64,000 bases of DNA from Shinella sp. WSJ-2 (GCF_003432075.1 NZ_QWBU01000003.1:186001-250000), one strand, 5' to 3'; positions 1 to 8,986 are shown, counted from the first letter of the stretch. The notes: generated by a model not told the origin, from the letters alone. Program-made: numbers and translations.

Positions 1-1
1 C

Positions 2-811
2 TCCATCGGCGCGTTCGTCATGGCGCTCGGCGGCATCGGCTACATGCGTTACGTCTCGGGTGGCGCCTTCCACCTGTTCGGCGTCAACCTCGCCACGCCG
101 TGGATTTTCTTCATCGGCCTGCTGATTGTACTCTACACCATGTATGCCTGGTGGGCAGACACGGTGAAGGAAGCCCATGAGGGTCACCACACCCGCGTAG
201 TTTCGCTGCACCTGCGCTACGGCATGATCATGTTCATCGCTTCGGAAGTGATGTTCTTCGTCGCTTGGTTCTGGGCCTTCTTCGACGCCAGCCTGTTTGC
301 CGCCGAGCCCATCCAGGCCGCACGTGCCGCCTATACCGGCGGTGTCTGGCCGCCGAAGGGCATCGAGGTTCTCGATCCCTGGCACCTGCCGCTCTACAAC
401 ACTGTCATCCTGCTGCTTTCCGGCACCTGCGTGACCTGGGCACACCACGCCCTCCTGCACAACGACCGCAAGGGCCTGATCAACGGCCTGACGCTGACCG
501 TTCTGCTCGGCCTGCTGTTCTCCTTCGTGCAGGGCTACGAATACGCGCACGCTCCGTTCGCCTTCAAGGATTCGATCTACGGCGCGACCTTCTTCATGGC
601 GACCGGCTTCCACGGCTTCCACGTTCTGGTCGGCACGATCTTCCTGATCGTCTGCCTCATCCGCGCACTGCGTGGCGATTTCACCCCCAAGCAGCACTTC
701 GGTTTCGAAGCCGCCGCCTGGTACTGGCACTTCGTCGACGTCGTCTGGCTCTTCCTCTTCTTCTCCATCTACATCTGGGGTGGCTGGGGCGCGCCGATCG
801 CGCACATGTAA
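2..811 (+). CDS. ctaE: Cytochrome c oxidase subunit III (5' end outside window)
   Basis: This is subunit III of the aa3-type cytochrome c oxidase, a polytopic inner-membrane protein of the haem-copper oxidase. The frame is open to the left edge, so the N-terminus is missing, by roughly 25 residues judged from the family. Visible hallmarks are the conserved Glu in [12 protein letters not shown], the WAHHA motif and the ending [13 protein letters not shown], with six to seven hydrophobic segments. It ends with TAA and is followed by a strong hairpin terminator. DUF983 and SURF1 genes downstream fit an oxidase assembly cluster. Confidence 0.96.
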   Translation, partial: SIGAFVMALGGIGYMRYVSGGAFHLFGVNLATPWIFFIGLLIVLYTMYAWWADTVKEAHEGHHTRVVSLHLRYGMIMFIASEVMFFVAWFWAFFDASLFAAEPIQAARAAYTGGVWPPKGIEVLDPWHLPLYNTVILLLSGTCVTWAHHALLHNDRKGLINGLTLTVLLGLLFSFVQGYEYAHAPFAFKDSIYGATFFMATGFHGFHVLVGTIFLIVCLIRALRGDFTPKQHFGFEAAAWYWHFVDVVWLFLFFSIYIWGGWGAPIAHM

Positions 812-834
812 GCCGATACGGAAAAACTGTTTCG

Positions 835-868
835 AACGGCCGCAGCGATGCGGCCGTTTGTTTTTGGG
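835..868 (+). terminator. Rho-independent terminator after ctaE
   Basis: A perfect 9-bp stem (AACGGCCGC at 835-843 and GCGGCCGTT at 850-858) with a 6-nt loop is followed by TGTTTTT. It lies 24 bases after the ctaE stop and separates it from the DUF983 gene. Confidence 0.88.
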
Positions 869-978
869 GTATGGCCCGGCGCTTTGTCGCAGCTTTAATA
901 TTGGACGCGCGGGCAGGGCGGCGTTACCTATCGACATCAGGCCTGAGGGCCGACCACCTCTTTGACTGGAATGGCATC

Positions 979-1362
979 ATGGACGAGGACAAGGCACTCT
1001 ATCCCCCGGTCGATCCCATCAGCGCGGGCCTGCGCGGCTGCTGCCCGCGCTGCGGCCAGGGCAAGCTGTTCGACGGCCTTCTGACGGTAAAGCCGGCCTG
1101 CGCCAATTGCGGCCTCGACTATTCCTTCGCCGATTCCGGTGATGGTCCCGTCGTCTTCGTGATCCTGATCGTCGGCTTTATCGTCGTCGGCTCGGCGCTG
1201 TGGATGGAGGTGAACTACAACCCACCGCTCTGGGTGCATTTCATGCTGTGGATACCCCTCGTCATCGTGCTCGGCCTCGCGCTGACGCGTATCCTCAAGG
1301 GCCTGCTCATCACCCTGCAATACCGCAACAATGCCCGCCCCGGCGAGATCGACCGTGGCTGA
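979..1362 (+). CDS. DUF983 family membrane protein
   Basis: A 127-residue protein of the DUF983 family, which in alphaproteobacteria commonly sits beside cytochrome oxidase genes; its biochemical role is not established. Near the N-terminus it has a rubredoxin-like pair of CxxC motifs (CPRCGQG and CANCGLDY), followed by two hydrophobic segments. The frame stays open far upstream, but the upstream part is the antisense-like overlap with ctaE; ATG 979 gives the family-type N-terminus. It overlaps or abuts SURF1, suggesting translational coupling. Confidence 0.88.
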   Translation: MDEDKALYPPVDPISAGLRGCCPRCGQGKLFDGLLTVKPACANCGLDYSFADSGDGPVVFVILIVGFIVVGSALWMEVNYNPPLWVHFMLWIPLVIVLGLALTRILKGLLITLQYRNNARPGEIDRG

Positions 1363-2125
1363 GGTTCCGGCAAGCCATCGTCCGCGTACGCCCGCGGGCA
1401 AAGGAAAGCTGGTCCTGACGGGCATCGCCTGCTTCATCGCGCTCGCCGTCCTGCTGTCGCTCGGCACCTGGCAGGTCCAGCGCCTGCACTGGAAGGAAAA
1501 GCTGCTTGCCGACATCGCCGAGCGCCGGGTCGCGGCACCCGTAGGCCTTGCCGATATCGAGGCGATGGCCGCCAAGGGCGAGGATATCGAATATCGCCCG
1601 GTCACCGTCACGGGCGTCTTCGCCAACAACCGCGAGCGCCACTTCTTCGCCACCTGGAACGGTCAGACCGGCTACTACGTCTATACGCCGCTCCAGCTCG
1701 CCGATGGCCGCTTCGTCTTCATCAACCGCGGTTTCGTGCCCTTCGAGGCAAAGGAGCCGGAGATGCGCAAGCAGGGCCAGCTCACCGGTGAGCAGACCGT
1801 GACCGGCCTTGCCCGCGCCCGCCTCGCCGGAAAGCCGTCTTCCATCGTGCCGGACAACGACGTCGCCAAGAACATCTTCTACTGGAAGGACCTTGACGTG
1901 ATGGCCACGAGCACCGGCATATCCGCCGACAGGCTGGTGCCGTTCTTCGTCGATGCCGGCGATGCCCCGAACCCGAAGGGCCTGCCGATCGGCGGCGTCA
2001 CCCAGTTCGACCTGCCGAACAACCACCTGCAATATGCCGTCACCTGGTATGGCCTGGCGGCCGCGCTTGTCGGTGTCGGCCTCTATGCGCTGTTGCGCCG
2101 AAAAGGTGATCGCCCGACACCCTGA
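1355..2125 (+). CDS. SURF1 family cytochrome oxidase assembly protein
   Basis: SURF1 proteins help assemble haem a-containing oxidase and sit in the inner membrane. The sequence has the SURF1 pattern: an N-terminal transmembrane helix, then LGTWQVQRLHWK, a long periplasmic part with FINRGFVP, and NNHLQYAVTWYGLA leading into a C-terminal helix. I place the start at GTG 1355, which has GGCGAG about 7 bases upstream and overlaps the end of DUF983; an in-frame ATG at 1331 would add eight residues. The neighbours (COX3, DUF983) support the role. Confidence 0.92.
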   Translation: MAEVPASHRPRTPAGKGKLVLTGIACFIALAVLLSLGTWQVQRLHWKEKLLADIAERRVAAPVGLADIEAMAAKGEDIEYRPVTVTGVFANNRERHFFATWNGQTGYYVYTPLQLADGRFVFINRGFVPFEAKEPEMRKQGQLTGEQTVTGLARARLAGKPSSIVPDNDVAKNIFYWKDLDVMATSTGISADRLVPFFVDAGDAPNPKGLPIGGVTQFDLPNNHLQYAVTWYGLAAALVGVGLYALLRRKGDRPTP

Positions 2126-2163
2126 AATGCCCTAGGAAGAACGGAGGCAAACGGGAGACGGAC

Positions 2164-2529
2164 ATGCAGACGCTGGCAACCATCCTCGTGGCGCTCATCG
2201 CGCTCGAGCACGTCTATATCCTCATCCTCGAAGTGTTTCTCTGGGCAACACCGCGCGGCCAAAAAACCTTCGGCATGACACAGGCGCAGGCGGAGGCCAC
2301 GAAGGTGCTCGCCGCCAACCAGGGACTCTATAACGGCTTCCTCGCCGCCGGTCTGTTCTGGTCGCTCGTCCACCCCGATCCGGCCTTCGCCTATCAGATC
2401 AAATTGTTTTTCCTTGGCTGTGTGCTGGTCGCCGGCCTATATGGGGGCGCAACGGCCGCGCGGAAAATTTTCGTCATTCAGGCGGTTCCCGCGGCCATCG
2501 CCCTTGTTGCCGTCCTCATTGCCGGATAA
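2164..2529 (+). CDS. DUF1304 family small membrane protein
   Basis: A 121-residue integral membrane protein with about four hydrophobic segments. The pattern ALEHVYILILE, FLWATPRG, FGM and ANQGLYNGFLAAG is typical of DUF1304 proteins, whose function is unknown. A clear Shine-Dalgarno stretch (GGAGG and GGGAG) precedes the ATG. It lies between surf1 and ispH, where many relatives have no gene, so it is probably a lineage-specific insertion; base composition looks like its neighbours. Confidence 0.85.
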   Translation: MQTLATILVALIALEHVYILILEVFLWATPRGQKTFGMTQAQAEATKVLAANQGLYNGFLAAGLFWSLVHPDPAFAYQIKLFFLGCVLVAGLYGGATAARKIFVIQAVPAAIALVAVLIAG

Positions 2530-2538
2530 CCGAGACGC

Positions 2539-3540
2539 ATGAACGAGAACCGACCAGATTTGACCATCAGGCTGTGCGGCCCGCGCGGCTTCTGCGCCGG
2601 CGTCGACCGCGCCATCCAGATCGTCGTGCTGGCGTTGAAGGCCTATGGCGCGCCCGTCTATGTGCGCCACGAGATCGTGCACAACCGCTATGTCGTGGAA
2701 GGACTGGAGGCCAAGGGCGCGATCTTCGTCGAGGAGCTCGACGAGATCCCCGAGGAGCACCGCAAGCAGCCCGTCGTCTTCTCCGCCCATGGCGTGCCGA
2801 AGTCGGTTCCGGCCGATGCGGAAAGCCGCAACCTTTTTTATCTCGACGCGACCTGCCCGCTGGTCTCCAAGGTGCACAAGCAGGCGATGCGCCACCAGCG
2901 CCTCGGCCGCCATGTCGTGCTGATCGGCCATGCCGGCCATCCCGAAGTCATCGGCACGATGGGCCAGCTGCCGGAAGGCTCCGTCTCGCTGATCGAGACC
3001 GTCGAGGATGCCGACAACTATACGCCGCCGGACCCGGACAATCTCGGCTTCGTGACGCAGACGACGCTGTCGGTGGACGACACGGCCGGCGTCATCAAGC
3101 GCCTGCACGAGCGGTTCCCGAACCTCACCGCCCCCGCCGCCGATTCCATCTGCTACGCCACGACCAACCGCCAGGAAGCGGTCAAGCAGGCAGCACCCGG
3201 CTGCGATCTCTTCCTCATCGTCGGCGCGCCCAACTCGTCGAATTCCAAGCGCCTCGTCGAAGTGGCGCTGCGCGCCGGCGCCACCAAGTCGGTGCTCGTT
3301 CAGCGCGCGTCGGAAATCGACTGGGAGACGATCGGCGATATCAGGACTGTCGGCCTGTCGGCCGGCGCATCGGCGCCCGAGGTGATCGTCAACGAGATCA
3401 TCGAGGCTTTCCGCATGCGCTATAACGCCGTCGTGGAACTGGCTGATACGGTCGAGGAAAACGAACACTTCCTCGTCAATCGCGAGCTGCGCTCCATCGA
3501 ACTCACCTCCGCCGACATGGCCTTTGTCAATGGAGAGTAA
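2539..3540 (+). CDS. ispH: 4-hydroxy-3-methylbut-2-enyl diphosphate reductase
   Basis: IspH (LytB) performs the last step of the MEP pathway, reducing HMBPP to IPP and DMAPP with a [4Fe-4S] cluster in the cytosol. The three cluster cysteines are visible at residues 19 (GFCAGVDRA), 106 (DATCPLV) and 205 ([10 protein letters not shown]). Substrate-binding histidines fall in HEIVHN, FSAHGV and HAGHPEV. At 333 residues it carries a short C-terminal extension relative to the E. coli protein. It is the first of the ispH-thrB-rnhA run. Confidence 0.97.
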   Translation: MNENRPDLTIRLCGPRGFCAGVDRAIQIVVLALKAYGAPVYVRHEIVHNRYVVEGLEAKGAIFVEELDEIPEEHRKQPVVFSAHGVPKSVPADAESRNLFYLDATCPLVSKVHKQAMRHQRLGRHVVLIGHAGHPEVIGTMGQLPEGSVSLIETVEDADNYTPPDPDNLGFVTQTTLSVDDTAGVIKRLHERFPNLTAPAADSICYATTNRQEAVKQAAPGCDLFLIVGAPNSSNSKRLVEVALRAGATKSVLVQRASEIDWETIGDIRTVGLSAGASAPEVIVNEIIEAFRMRYNAVVELADTVEENEHFLVNRELRSIELTSADMAFVNGE

Positions 3541-3594
3541 GGCGCTCCAGCGCGCCCGTTCTCCCTTCTTCACCCTGCAAGCCTGAGACCCGCC

Positions 3595-4560
3595 GTGGCC
3601 GTCTATACCGATATCACCGAAGACGATCTTTCCCGCTTCCTGACCGCCTATGACGCGGGCACGCTTCTGTCCTACAAGGGCATTGCCGAAGGCGTGGAGA
3701 ATTCTAACTTCCTGCTGCATACCACCAAGGGCGCCTTCATCCTGACGCTCTATGAGAAGCGCGTGGATCGGGGCGACCTGCCGTTCTTCCTCGGCCTGAT
3801 GCACCACCTGGCGGAAAATGGCCTGTCCTGCCCGCTGCCGCTGCCGCGCAACGACGGCGCGCTTTTGGGCGAACTCTCCGGCCGTCCCGCCGCCATGATC
3901 TCTTTCCTCGAAGGCATGTGGCTGAGGAAGCCGGCGGCGAAACATTGCCGCGAGGTCGGTCGGGCGCTCGCCCAGATGCATGTGGCCGGCGAAGGCTTTG
4001 CCATCACCCGCAAGAACGCGCTCTCCGTCGGCGGTTGGCGGCCGCTTTGGGAGAAGTCGGTGGATCGCGTCGACGAGGTCGAGACGGGCCTGCGCGACGA
4101 GATTACCAAGGAGCTTGCGACCCTTGAGGCCAACTGGCCAGAAGGGCTGCCGTCCGGCGTGATCCACGCCGATCTCTTCCCCGACAACGTCTTCTTCCTC
4201 GGTGACGATCTTTCGGGCCTCATCGATTTCTACTTCGCCTGCAATGACCTGCTCGCCTATGACGTCGCCATCTGCCTCAATGCCTGGTGCTTCGAGAAGG
4301 ACGGTTCGTTCAATCTCACCAAGGGCATGGCGCTACTGGAGGGTTACGAGAGCGTGCGCCCGCTTTCCGACGAGGAGGCGGCCGCCCTGCCGTTGCTTGC
4401 ACGTGGCTCGGCCTTGCGCTTCTTCCTGACGCGCCTCTACGATTGGCTGATGACCCCGCCCGGCGCGCTGGTCGTCAAGAAGGATCCGCTGGAATATCTG
4501 CGTAAGCTGCGCTTCCACCGGCAGGTCCGGAGCCCCGCGGAATACGGTCTCTCGCGATGA
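3595..4560 (+). CDS. thrB: Homoserine kinase, APH-type
   Basis: Phosphorylates L-homoserine to O-phosphohomoserine, the substrate of ThrC (encoded at 14953-16356 in this window). This is the aminoglycoside-phosphotransferase-like homoserine kinase found in alphaproteobacteria and pseudomonads, not the GHMP type. The catalytic loop is [12 protein letters not shown], followed by the metal-binding GLIDFYFA. Translation starts at GTG 3595; the upstream SD is weak. The stop overlaps the rnhA start by four bases (ATGA), so the two are likely co-translated. Confidence 0.95.
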   Translation: MAVYTDITEDDLSRFLTAYDAGTLLSYKGIAEGVENSNFLLHTTKGAFILTLYEKRVDRGDLPFFLGLMHHLAENGLSCPLPLPRNDGALLGELSGRPAAMISFLEGMWLRKPAAKHCREVGRALAQMHVAGEGFAITRKNALSVGGWRPLWEKSVDRVDEVETGLRDEITKELATLEANWPEGLPSGVIHADLFPDNVFFLGDDLSGLIDFYFACNDLLAYDVAICLNAWCFEKDGSFNLTKGMALLEGYESVRPLSDEEAAALPLLARGSALRFFLTRLYDWLMTPPGALVVKKDPLEYLRKLRFHRQVRSPAEYGLSR

Positions 4561-5000
4561 AGCATGTCGATATCTTCACGGACGGCGCCTGTTCGGGCAA
4601 CCCGGGTCCCGGCGGCTGGGGCGCGGTGCTGCGCTATGGCGAGGTCGAGAAGGAACTTTCCGGCGGCGAGGCTGAGACCACCAACAACCGTATGGAACTG
4701 ACGGCGGCGATGAGCGCGCTGACGGCGCTGAAGACGCCCTGCGAGGTCGATCTCTACACGGACTCGAAATACGTCATGGACGGCATTTCGAAATGGATTT
4801 TCGGCTGGAAGAAGAACGGCTGGAAGACTGCCGACAAGAAGCCGGTGAAAAACGGCGATCTCTGGCAGGCGCTCGATGCCGCACGCCTGAAGCACAAGGT
4901 CGAATGGCACTGGGTCAAGGGCCATGCCGGCCATCCCGAAAACGAACGGGCAGACGAACTCGCCCGCAAGGGCATGGCGCCGTTCAAGAAGGGCGGTTGA
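4557..5000 (+). CDS. rnhA: Ribonuclease HI
   Basis: Degrades the RNA strand of RNA-DNA hybrids. The 147-residue protein has the full acidic catalytic set: Asp9 ([14 protein letters not shown]), Glu47 (NNRMELTA), Asp69 (YTDSKYV) and Asp133 (NERADELA), plus His123 in VKGHAGH. The basic protrusion with repeated Trp and Lys (GWKKNGWKT) is also present. It overlaps thrB by four bases. This thrB-rnhA junction is a conserved rhizobial arrangement. Confidence 0.97.
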   Translation: MKHVDIFTDGACSGNPGPGGWGAVLRYGEVEKELSGGEAETTNNRMELTAAMSALTALKTPCEVDLYTDSKYVMDGISKWIFGWKKNGWKTADKKPVKNGDLWQALDAARLKHKVEWHWVKGHAGHPENERADELARKGMAPFKKGG

Positions 5001-5009
5001 CGCCACCGC

Positions 5010-5312
5010 TCACGGATCGAGGAACACGTCCTTCAACCCCTCGGCCGCCATGGCGACCTGAAGCGGAATGATCTCCACCGTCGCAAGTCCGTGCTCTTGG
5101 AACGGATCGGTCTTCAGCAGCGCTTCGACCGCCTCGAGGCTCTCGCCGCGTGTCAGGATGACGCCGCCGGTGCGCGGCACGCGCCGGCCGGAAAGCAGCA
5201 ACGTGCCCTCGGCATAGTGCTTGCGCAGCCACGCGATATGGGCGTCGACATGCTTGTCGATCTCCTCCAGCGGCCTGACATAGGTGAGGATGGCGACATA
5301 GATCGGCGGCAC
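5010..5312 (-). CDS. YciI-like family protein
   Basis: A 100-residue protein resembling the YciI family of dimeric alpha+beta barrels, whose role is mostly unknown. The pattern YVAILTYVRPLEEIDKHVDAHIAWL, then LLLSGRRVPRTGG and the TDPF segment, is typical. I choose GTG 5312, which has GGAG about ten bases upstream. A longer form from GTG 5345 would begin inside the terminator hairpin of the upstream peroxiredoxin gene, so it is less likely. It is convergent with rnhA, nine bases away. Confidence 0.8.
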   Translation of the reverse strand: MPPIYVAILTYVRPLEEIDKHVDAHIAWLRKHYAEGTLLLSGRRVPRTGGVILTRGESLEAVEALLKTDPFQEHGLATVEIIPLQVAMAAEGLKDVFLDP

Positions 5313-5333
5313 GGGGCAAGTTCTCCAGACGCG

Positions 5334-5362
5334 AAAACGGGCCACGGCGAGGCCGTGACCCG
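5334..5362 (-). terminator. Terminator of the peroxiredoxin gene
   Basis: An 11-bp stem with one mismatch (5338-5348 and 5352-5362, loop GAG) is followed on the minus strand by CCCGTTTTCG. It lies just downstream of the peroxiredoxin stop. Confidence 0.7.
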
Positions 5363-5373
5363 CAGGGATCAGT

Positions 5374-5859
5374 TCAGAGCTGCTCGATCATCGCAGCGGC
5401 ACCCGAGACGGTCGCCTGACCGGGGCTTTCCTCGACATTCAGCGTCTTCACCACGCCGTCCTCGACGAGCATGGAGTAGCGCTTCGAGCGTACACCGAGT
5501 GTGCCGGCGGAGAGATCGACATCCATGCCGAGCGCCTTGGTGAAGGCGGCGTCCCAGTCGGCGAGGAAGCGCAGCTTGCCAGCACCACCGGTGGAATTGG
5601 CCCAGGCGCCCATGACGTGATGGTCGTTGACGGCGACGACGGCGATGTCGTCCACGCCCTTGCCGAGAATGGCATCGCGGTTTTCCAGATAGCCCGGCAG
5701 GTGGTTCAGCGAGCAGGTGGGCGTAAACGCGCCGGGCACGGCGAAGAGCACGACGCGCTTGCCCTTGAAGAGGTCCGCGGTCGAAACCTCGGCGGGACCA
5801 TCCGGCGTGCGTTCCTTGATCTTGAGGTCGGGCAGCTTGTCTCCAACGGCAATGGTCAC
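5374..5859 (-). CDS. Peroxiredoxin, Prx5-type
   Basis: A 161-residue thiol peroxidase of the Prx5 (type II) group, reducing hydrogen peroxide or organic peroxides in the cytosol. The peroxidatic Cys49 sits in PGAFTPTCS. I see no second cysteine in the protein, so it should act by a 1-Cys mechanism with an external thiol such as glutathione or glutaredoxin. The start is GTG 5859, preceded by AGGAG about eight bases upstream. It has its own terminator and appears monocistronic. Confidence 0.93.
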   Translation of the reverse strand: MTIAVGDKLPDLKIKERTPDGPAEVSTADLFKGKRVVLFAVPGAFTPTCSLNHLPGYLENRDAILGKGVDDIAVVAVNDHHVMGAWANSTGGAGKLRFLADWDAAFTKALGMDVDLSAGTLGVRSKRYSMLVEDGVVKTLNVEESPGQATVSGAAAMIEQL

Positions 5860-5935
5860 GGCGTCTCTCCTGTCAGGTCAATATCATTGAGGGCGGGCGG
5901 CCGAAAAAGGCCGGGGAGGGGACTATAGGCGACGA

Positions 5936-6727
5936 TCACTCGATGGCAAGCGGGCTTTCCATCGTCTTGTCGCCGGCTCTGACGGTAAGCTTGATCGGGT
6001 TTTTGGCAAGGTCGAAGACCTTCGGCTTGTGCAGCACCGGCACCTCGGCGATGAAGACACCGCCATCGCGGCGCACGGGACCGGCCGCGCCGAATTCGAA
6101 GGTCGAGGTGCCCGACAGGAAAACATCCGGCATCGCGCCTTCCGCAGGCGCCTCGAAGCGCACGGAAATGCTCTTGCCGTCGGCTGCCCATCGCCCCGAC
6201 AACGGCTTGAAGCCGTCGCCCGCGCCATGCGGCAGCGTCGCATCGGCGTCCGAGATCGCCATCGCCTCCAGCGGATTGGCAAAGCTCTCGGCGCTCGCAT
6301 CTGCCGTCAGTTCCGCCTGTACGGGGATGCAGATGTCCTTGCAGACGCCGAGAAAGACGGTTGCGGTGATCGCGCCACCCGCGGGTTTGGCGAGCGTCAG
6401 CGGCAGGCGCACGGGCGCGTCATAGCCGATATAGTGGTTGGTCTGGTCGCCGAGGCGTTTTGGCGCAGGAAAGCCGACAGAGGTCAGCTCCGCCCCGCTG
6501 ACGGCGACCGACGGCGGGATACCGCTGCCGCCGGGATCGCGCCAATAAGTCTTCCAGCCGTCATGCAGCCGGATGTCGAGCATGGCGCGCACCGTGCCGT
6601 CGGCATTGGCCGGCAGCGCGATGAGACGCACATCACCGCCCGGCGTCTCGACCCAGGGCGAAGTCGCGGCGACAGCGGGGGAACAGGCGAAAAGCAGCGC
6701 GAAAGCAGCGGTTTCCAAGCGTCTCAT
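5936..6727 (-). CDS. DsbD alpha-domain-like periplasmic protein
   Basis: A 263-residue exported protein with a typical signal peptide (residues 1-20, ending AVAA). It resembles the N-terminal alpha domain of the thiol-disulfide reductase DsbD: WKTYWRDPGGSGIPP, a YIGYDAPVRLP segment, and FLGVCKDICIPV, with two cysteines spaced CxxxC. The transmembrane beta and thioredoxin gamma domains of full DsbD are absent, so a separate partner would be needed to supply electrons. A role in cytochrome c or periplasmic thiol maintenance is inference. Confidence 0.8.
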   Translation of the reverse strand: MRRLETAAFALLFACSPAVAATSPWVETPGGDVRLIALPANADGTVRAMLDIRLHDGWKTYWRDPGGSGIPPSVAVSGAELTSVGFPAPKRLGDQTNHYIGYDAPVRLPLTLAKPAGGAITATVFLGVCKDICIPVQAELTADASAESFANPLEAMAISDADATLPHGAGDGFKPLSGRWAADGKSISVRFEAPAEGAMPDVFLSGTSTFEFGAAGPVRRDGGVFIAEVPVLHKPKVFDLAKNPIKLTVRAGDKTMESPLAIE

Positions 6728-6902
6728 GCACAGATATCTAGCGCCGGCGGTCTTGGCTTTCCAGCGGCAAACACGGATGACGTCATCATAAATGCTTGAT
6801 CAGGCGTGAACGAGCCATAGCTCTTCTGAGAGGGCTGGCATGCCGCGCCGACCAAAAAGAATGCTTTTCATTTGGCGGCGAATTGGTAGGCTGTTTCCCA
6901 TC

Positions 6903-7508
6903 ATGGCTATCTCGGTTCTGAAAAACAAACGAGAACGTGGCTTCCTTGACGGTCAGTTCCTGATCGCCATGCCGGGGATGGCCGATGCCAATTTTGCCCG
7001 CACCGTCGTCTATATCTGCGCGCATTCCGAAGACGGCGCCATGGGCTTCGTCATCAACCGGCCGCAGCAATTGAGCTTTTCCGACGTGCTTCTGCATCTC
7101 GATCTCGTCGGTGAGGACGAGGTGATCCGTCTGCCGGGCTCGACGCTGAATTTCCCCATCCGCTGCGGCGGCCCGGTCGAAAGCGGCCGCGGCTTCGTAC
7201 TGCATTCGGATGACTATATGTCGGAATCGTCCATTCCCGTCAGTGACGATATTTCGCTCACGGCCACACTCGATATCGTGCGTGCCATTTCGCGTGGGCA
7301 CGGGCCGCAGCGCGGCCTGATGATGCTCGGTTATGCTGGCTGGGGCGCGGGGCAGATCGAAAACGAGATTGGCGCCAATGGCTGGCTGACCTGCCCGGCG
7401 CAGGAAGAGTTGATCTTCGACACCAATCTCGACAACAAATACGAGCGGGCGCTTGGCCTGATGGGCATCACACCCGCCATGCTGTCGACGGAAGCCGGCC
7501 ACGCCTGA
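6903..7508 (+). CDS. YqgE/AlgH family protein (UPF0301)
   Basis: A member of the YqgE/AlgH family, a conserved cytosolic protein of uncertain function; AlgH was linked to alginate control in Pseudomonas. Diagnostic stretches are [49 protein letters not shown] and [13 protein letters not shown]. Family members begin a few residues before GFLDG, which favours ATG 6903. An upstream ATG at 6840 has a good GAGAGGG and would add 21 basic and hydrophobic residues, so it remains possible. Confidence 0.92.
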   Translation: MAISVLKNKRERGFLDGQFLIAMPGMADANFARTVVYICAHSEDGAMGFVINRPQQLSFSDVLLHLDLVGEDEVIRLPGSTLNFPIRCGGPVESGRGFVLHSDDYMSESSIPVSDDISLTATLDIVRAISRGHGPQRGLMMLGYAGWGAGQIENEIGANGWLTCPAQEELIFDTNLDNKYERALGLMGITPAMLSTEAGHA

Positions 7509-7533
7509 GAGCGGCGGTATTCATTTTTCGTTG

Positions 7534-7558
7534 GAACTTGTGCGGCGCTTCGCCGTTG
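7534..7558 (+). promoter_or_regulatory. Candidate EcfG-type general-stress promoter of csbD
   Basis: GGAAC (7534-7538), a 16-nt spacer and CGTT (7555-7558) match the -35/-10 pattern of the alphaproteobacterial general-stress sigma factor EcfG/RpoE2. It lies 45-69 bases upstream of a CsbD-like gene, a kind of gene known to be in that regulon. Confidence 0.65.
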
Positions 7559-7602
7559 TCTTGCCGCGTGAAGGAACACGCCGCAACAACAGGAGTATGA
7601 CG

Positions 7603-7794
7603 GTGGGTAGCACGAGCGACAAAATCAAGGGCACGGCAAACGAACTGGCTGGCAAGGCCAAGCAGGCAGCCGGCAAAGCGACGGACAATCAGAAGCTGCA
7701 CGCCGAAGGCGCCGGCCAGGAAGCCAAGGGCAAGACCCAGAAGGCCGTTGGCAAGGCCAAGGATGCCGTCAAGGGCGCGGTCGATCGCCTGTGA
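7603..7794 (+). CDS. CsbD-like stress protein
   Basis: A 63-residue, lysine- and alanine-rich, repetitive hydrophilic protein of the CsbD family: [17 protein letters not shown] followed by [12 protein letters not shown] and [17 protein letters not shown]. Such proteins accumulate in the general stress response; the molecular role is unknown. Start choice: AGGAG (7591-7595) is only one base from ATG 7597 but seven from GTG 7603, so GTG is the better start and gives the family-type MGSTSDK. The EcfG-type promoter upstream supports stress control. Confidence 0.88.
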   Translation: MGSTSDKIKGTANELAGKAKQAAGKATDNQKLHAEGAGQEAKGKTQKAVGKAKDAVKGAVDRL

Positions 7795-7802
7795 CAGGGC
7801 GC

Positions 7803-7866
7803 GGGGTTATCGCGACCCCAGACCTGATTTTCGATACCCGCATCGGCCCGGCCGGTGCGGGTATCG
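7803..7866. repeat. Two consecutive hairpins after csbD
   Basis: GGGGT (7803) with ACCCC (7819) form a short stem. Then an 11-bp perfect inverted repeat (CGATACCCGCA at 7832-7842 and TGCGGGTATCG at 7856-7866) follows. There is no good T-tract after the second, so termination is possible but not certain. Confidence 0.5.
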
Positions 7867-7897
7867 TGCTGAGAGCAGCTCCTCATCCGGATAGACC

Positions 7898-8959
7898 ATG
7901 AAGCTCTTCACCTGCGAAACCTGCGGCCAGACCACCCATTTCGACAATCGCCTCTGCGTGCGCTGCGGCTCCTCGCTCGGCTTTCTCTCTGAGGATATGA
8001 CCCTGCATGCGCTCGTTCCGGAAGGCGAGGGGTTGTGGCGGATATCTCCGCGGGAGGGGCTTTACCGTTTCTGCGACAACGCCGTGCAGGACGTCTGCAA
8101 CTGGATCCTTCCGGCGGATAGCGCGCACGCCTTCTGCCCGGCCTGCCGGCACAACCGCATCGTGCCGACGACCGACCCCAAGGGCTTGGAGCGCTGGCGG
8201 CGCATCGGCGCTGCGCAACGCCATCTCTTCTACTCCATCCTGCGCTGGAACCTGCCGCATCCGACGCGCGAGGAGGATCCTGCCGGCGGCCTCGTCTTCG
8301 ATTTCCTCGCCGACGAACTGGATGCAGGTGGCAATGTCGTGGCCGCCGCCATGACCGGCCACGAGGACGGCCTGATCAGCCTGCGCGCGGCCGAAGCCGA
8401 TGACGAGGTGCGCGAAAGCGTTCGCGTCTCCATGCACGAGCCCTACCGCACATTGCTCGGCCATTTCCGCCACGAGATCGGTCATTTCTATTGGACGCAG
8501 CTCATCCGTGACGACGCGACCTTGGAGGAGGCGCGCCGCCTGTTCGGCGACGAGCGCGAGGACTATGCCGCCGCCCTGCAGCGTAATTACGAGCAGGGGC
8601 CGCCAGCTGACTGGCCGCTGCATTTCATAAGTACCTATGCGAGCTGCCACCCGTCAGAGGATTTCGCCGAGTGCTGGGCGCATTTCTTCCACATCGTCGA
8701 TACATTGGAAACCGCGCGCGCCTTCGGTCTCAACACGGATCCGAAGGGTCACGAGGAGCTCGAAGCCGAAATCACCTTCGACCCCTACCGTGCGCCGAGT
8801 GCCGGACGTCTCGTCGAAAGCTGGATCCCGCTTTCCGTCGCCATGAACGCCATCCAGCGCTCCATGGGCCAGCCCGACAGCTACCCCTTCGTGCTGCCGC
8901 CGACAGTCGTCGAAAAACTCGATTTCATCAACCGGCTGGTGCGTCAATCGGCGGGGTAG
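7898..8959 (+). CDS. Putative zinc-binding metallopeptidase with N-terminal zinc ribbon
   Basis: A 353-residue protein with an N-terminal zinc-ribbon (Cys6, Cys9, Cys20, Cys23), a second cysteine set (Cys59, Cys67, Cys80, Cys83), and a metallopeptidase-like HEIGH motif at residues 192-196. It looks like the putative zinc-binding metallopeptidase family (zinc-ribbon plus DUF2248-type) seen in proteobacteria. A downstream EDFAECWAHFFH stretch could supply a further metal ligand. No signal peptide is seen, so it is probably cytosolic. Substrate and activity are unknown. Confidence 0.8.
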   Translation: MKLFTCETCGQTTHFDNRLCVRCGSSLGFLSEDMTLHALVPEGEGLWRISPREGLYRFCDNAVQDVCNWILPADSAHAFCPACRHNRIVPTTDPKGLERWRRIGAAQRHLFYSILRWNLPHPTREEDPAGGLVFDFLADELDAGGNVVAAAMTGHEDGLISLRAAEADDEVRESVRVSMHEPYRTLLGHFRHEIGHFYWTQLIRDDATLEEARRLFGDEREDYAAALQRNYEQGPPADWPLHFISTYASCHPSEDFAECWAHFFHIVDTLETARAFGLNTDPKGHEELEAEITFDPYRAPSAGRLVESWIPLSVAMNAIQRSMGQPDSYPFVLPPTVVEKLDFINRLVRQSAG

Positions 8960-8962
8960 CCG

Positions 8963-8986
8963 AGCGGGCGTCCTTACGCCCGCTTC
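8963..8986. terminator. Hairpin between convergent genes
   Basis: A perfect 9-bp stem (AGCGGGCGT at 8963-8971 and ACGCCCGCT at 8976-8984, loop CCTT) lies between the convergent peptidase and GGDEF-EAL genes and overlaps the stop codon of the latter. The T-tract is poor. Confidence 0.5.

Noticed and set aside
265-978. N-terminal extension of the DUF983 protein
   Set aside because: It is Arg/Leu/His-rich shadow sequence of ctaE and crosses its terminator.
2437-4167. A 576-codon frame opposite ispH and thrB
   Set aside because: Overlaps two motif-supported genes and has no recognisable domain.
5313-5345. GTG 5345 as start of the YciI-like gene
   Set aside because: It lies inside the terminator hairpin of the peroxiredoxin gene; GTG 5312 has a better SD.
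6946-6972. An EcfG-like element on the minus strand within yqgE
   Set aside because: The spacer is 18 bases, it is inside a coding region and points to no gene start.
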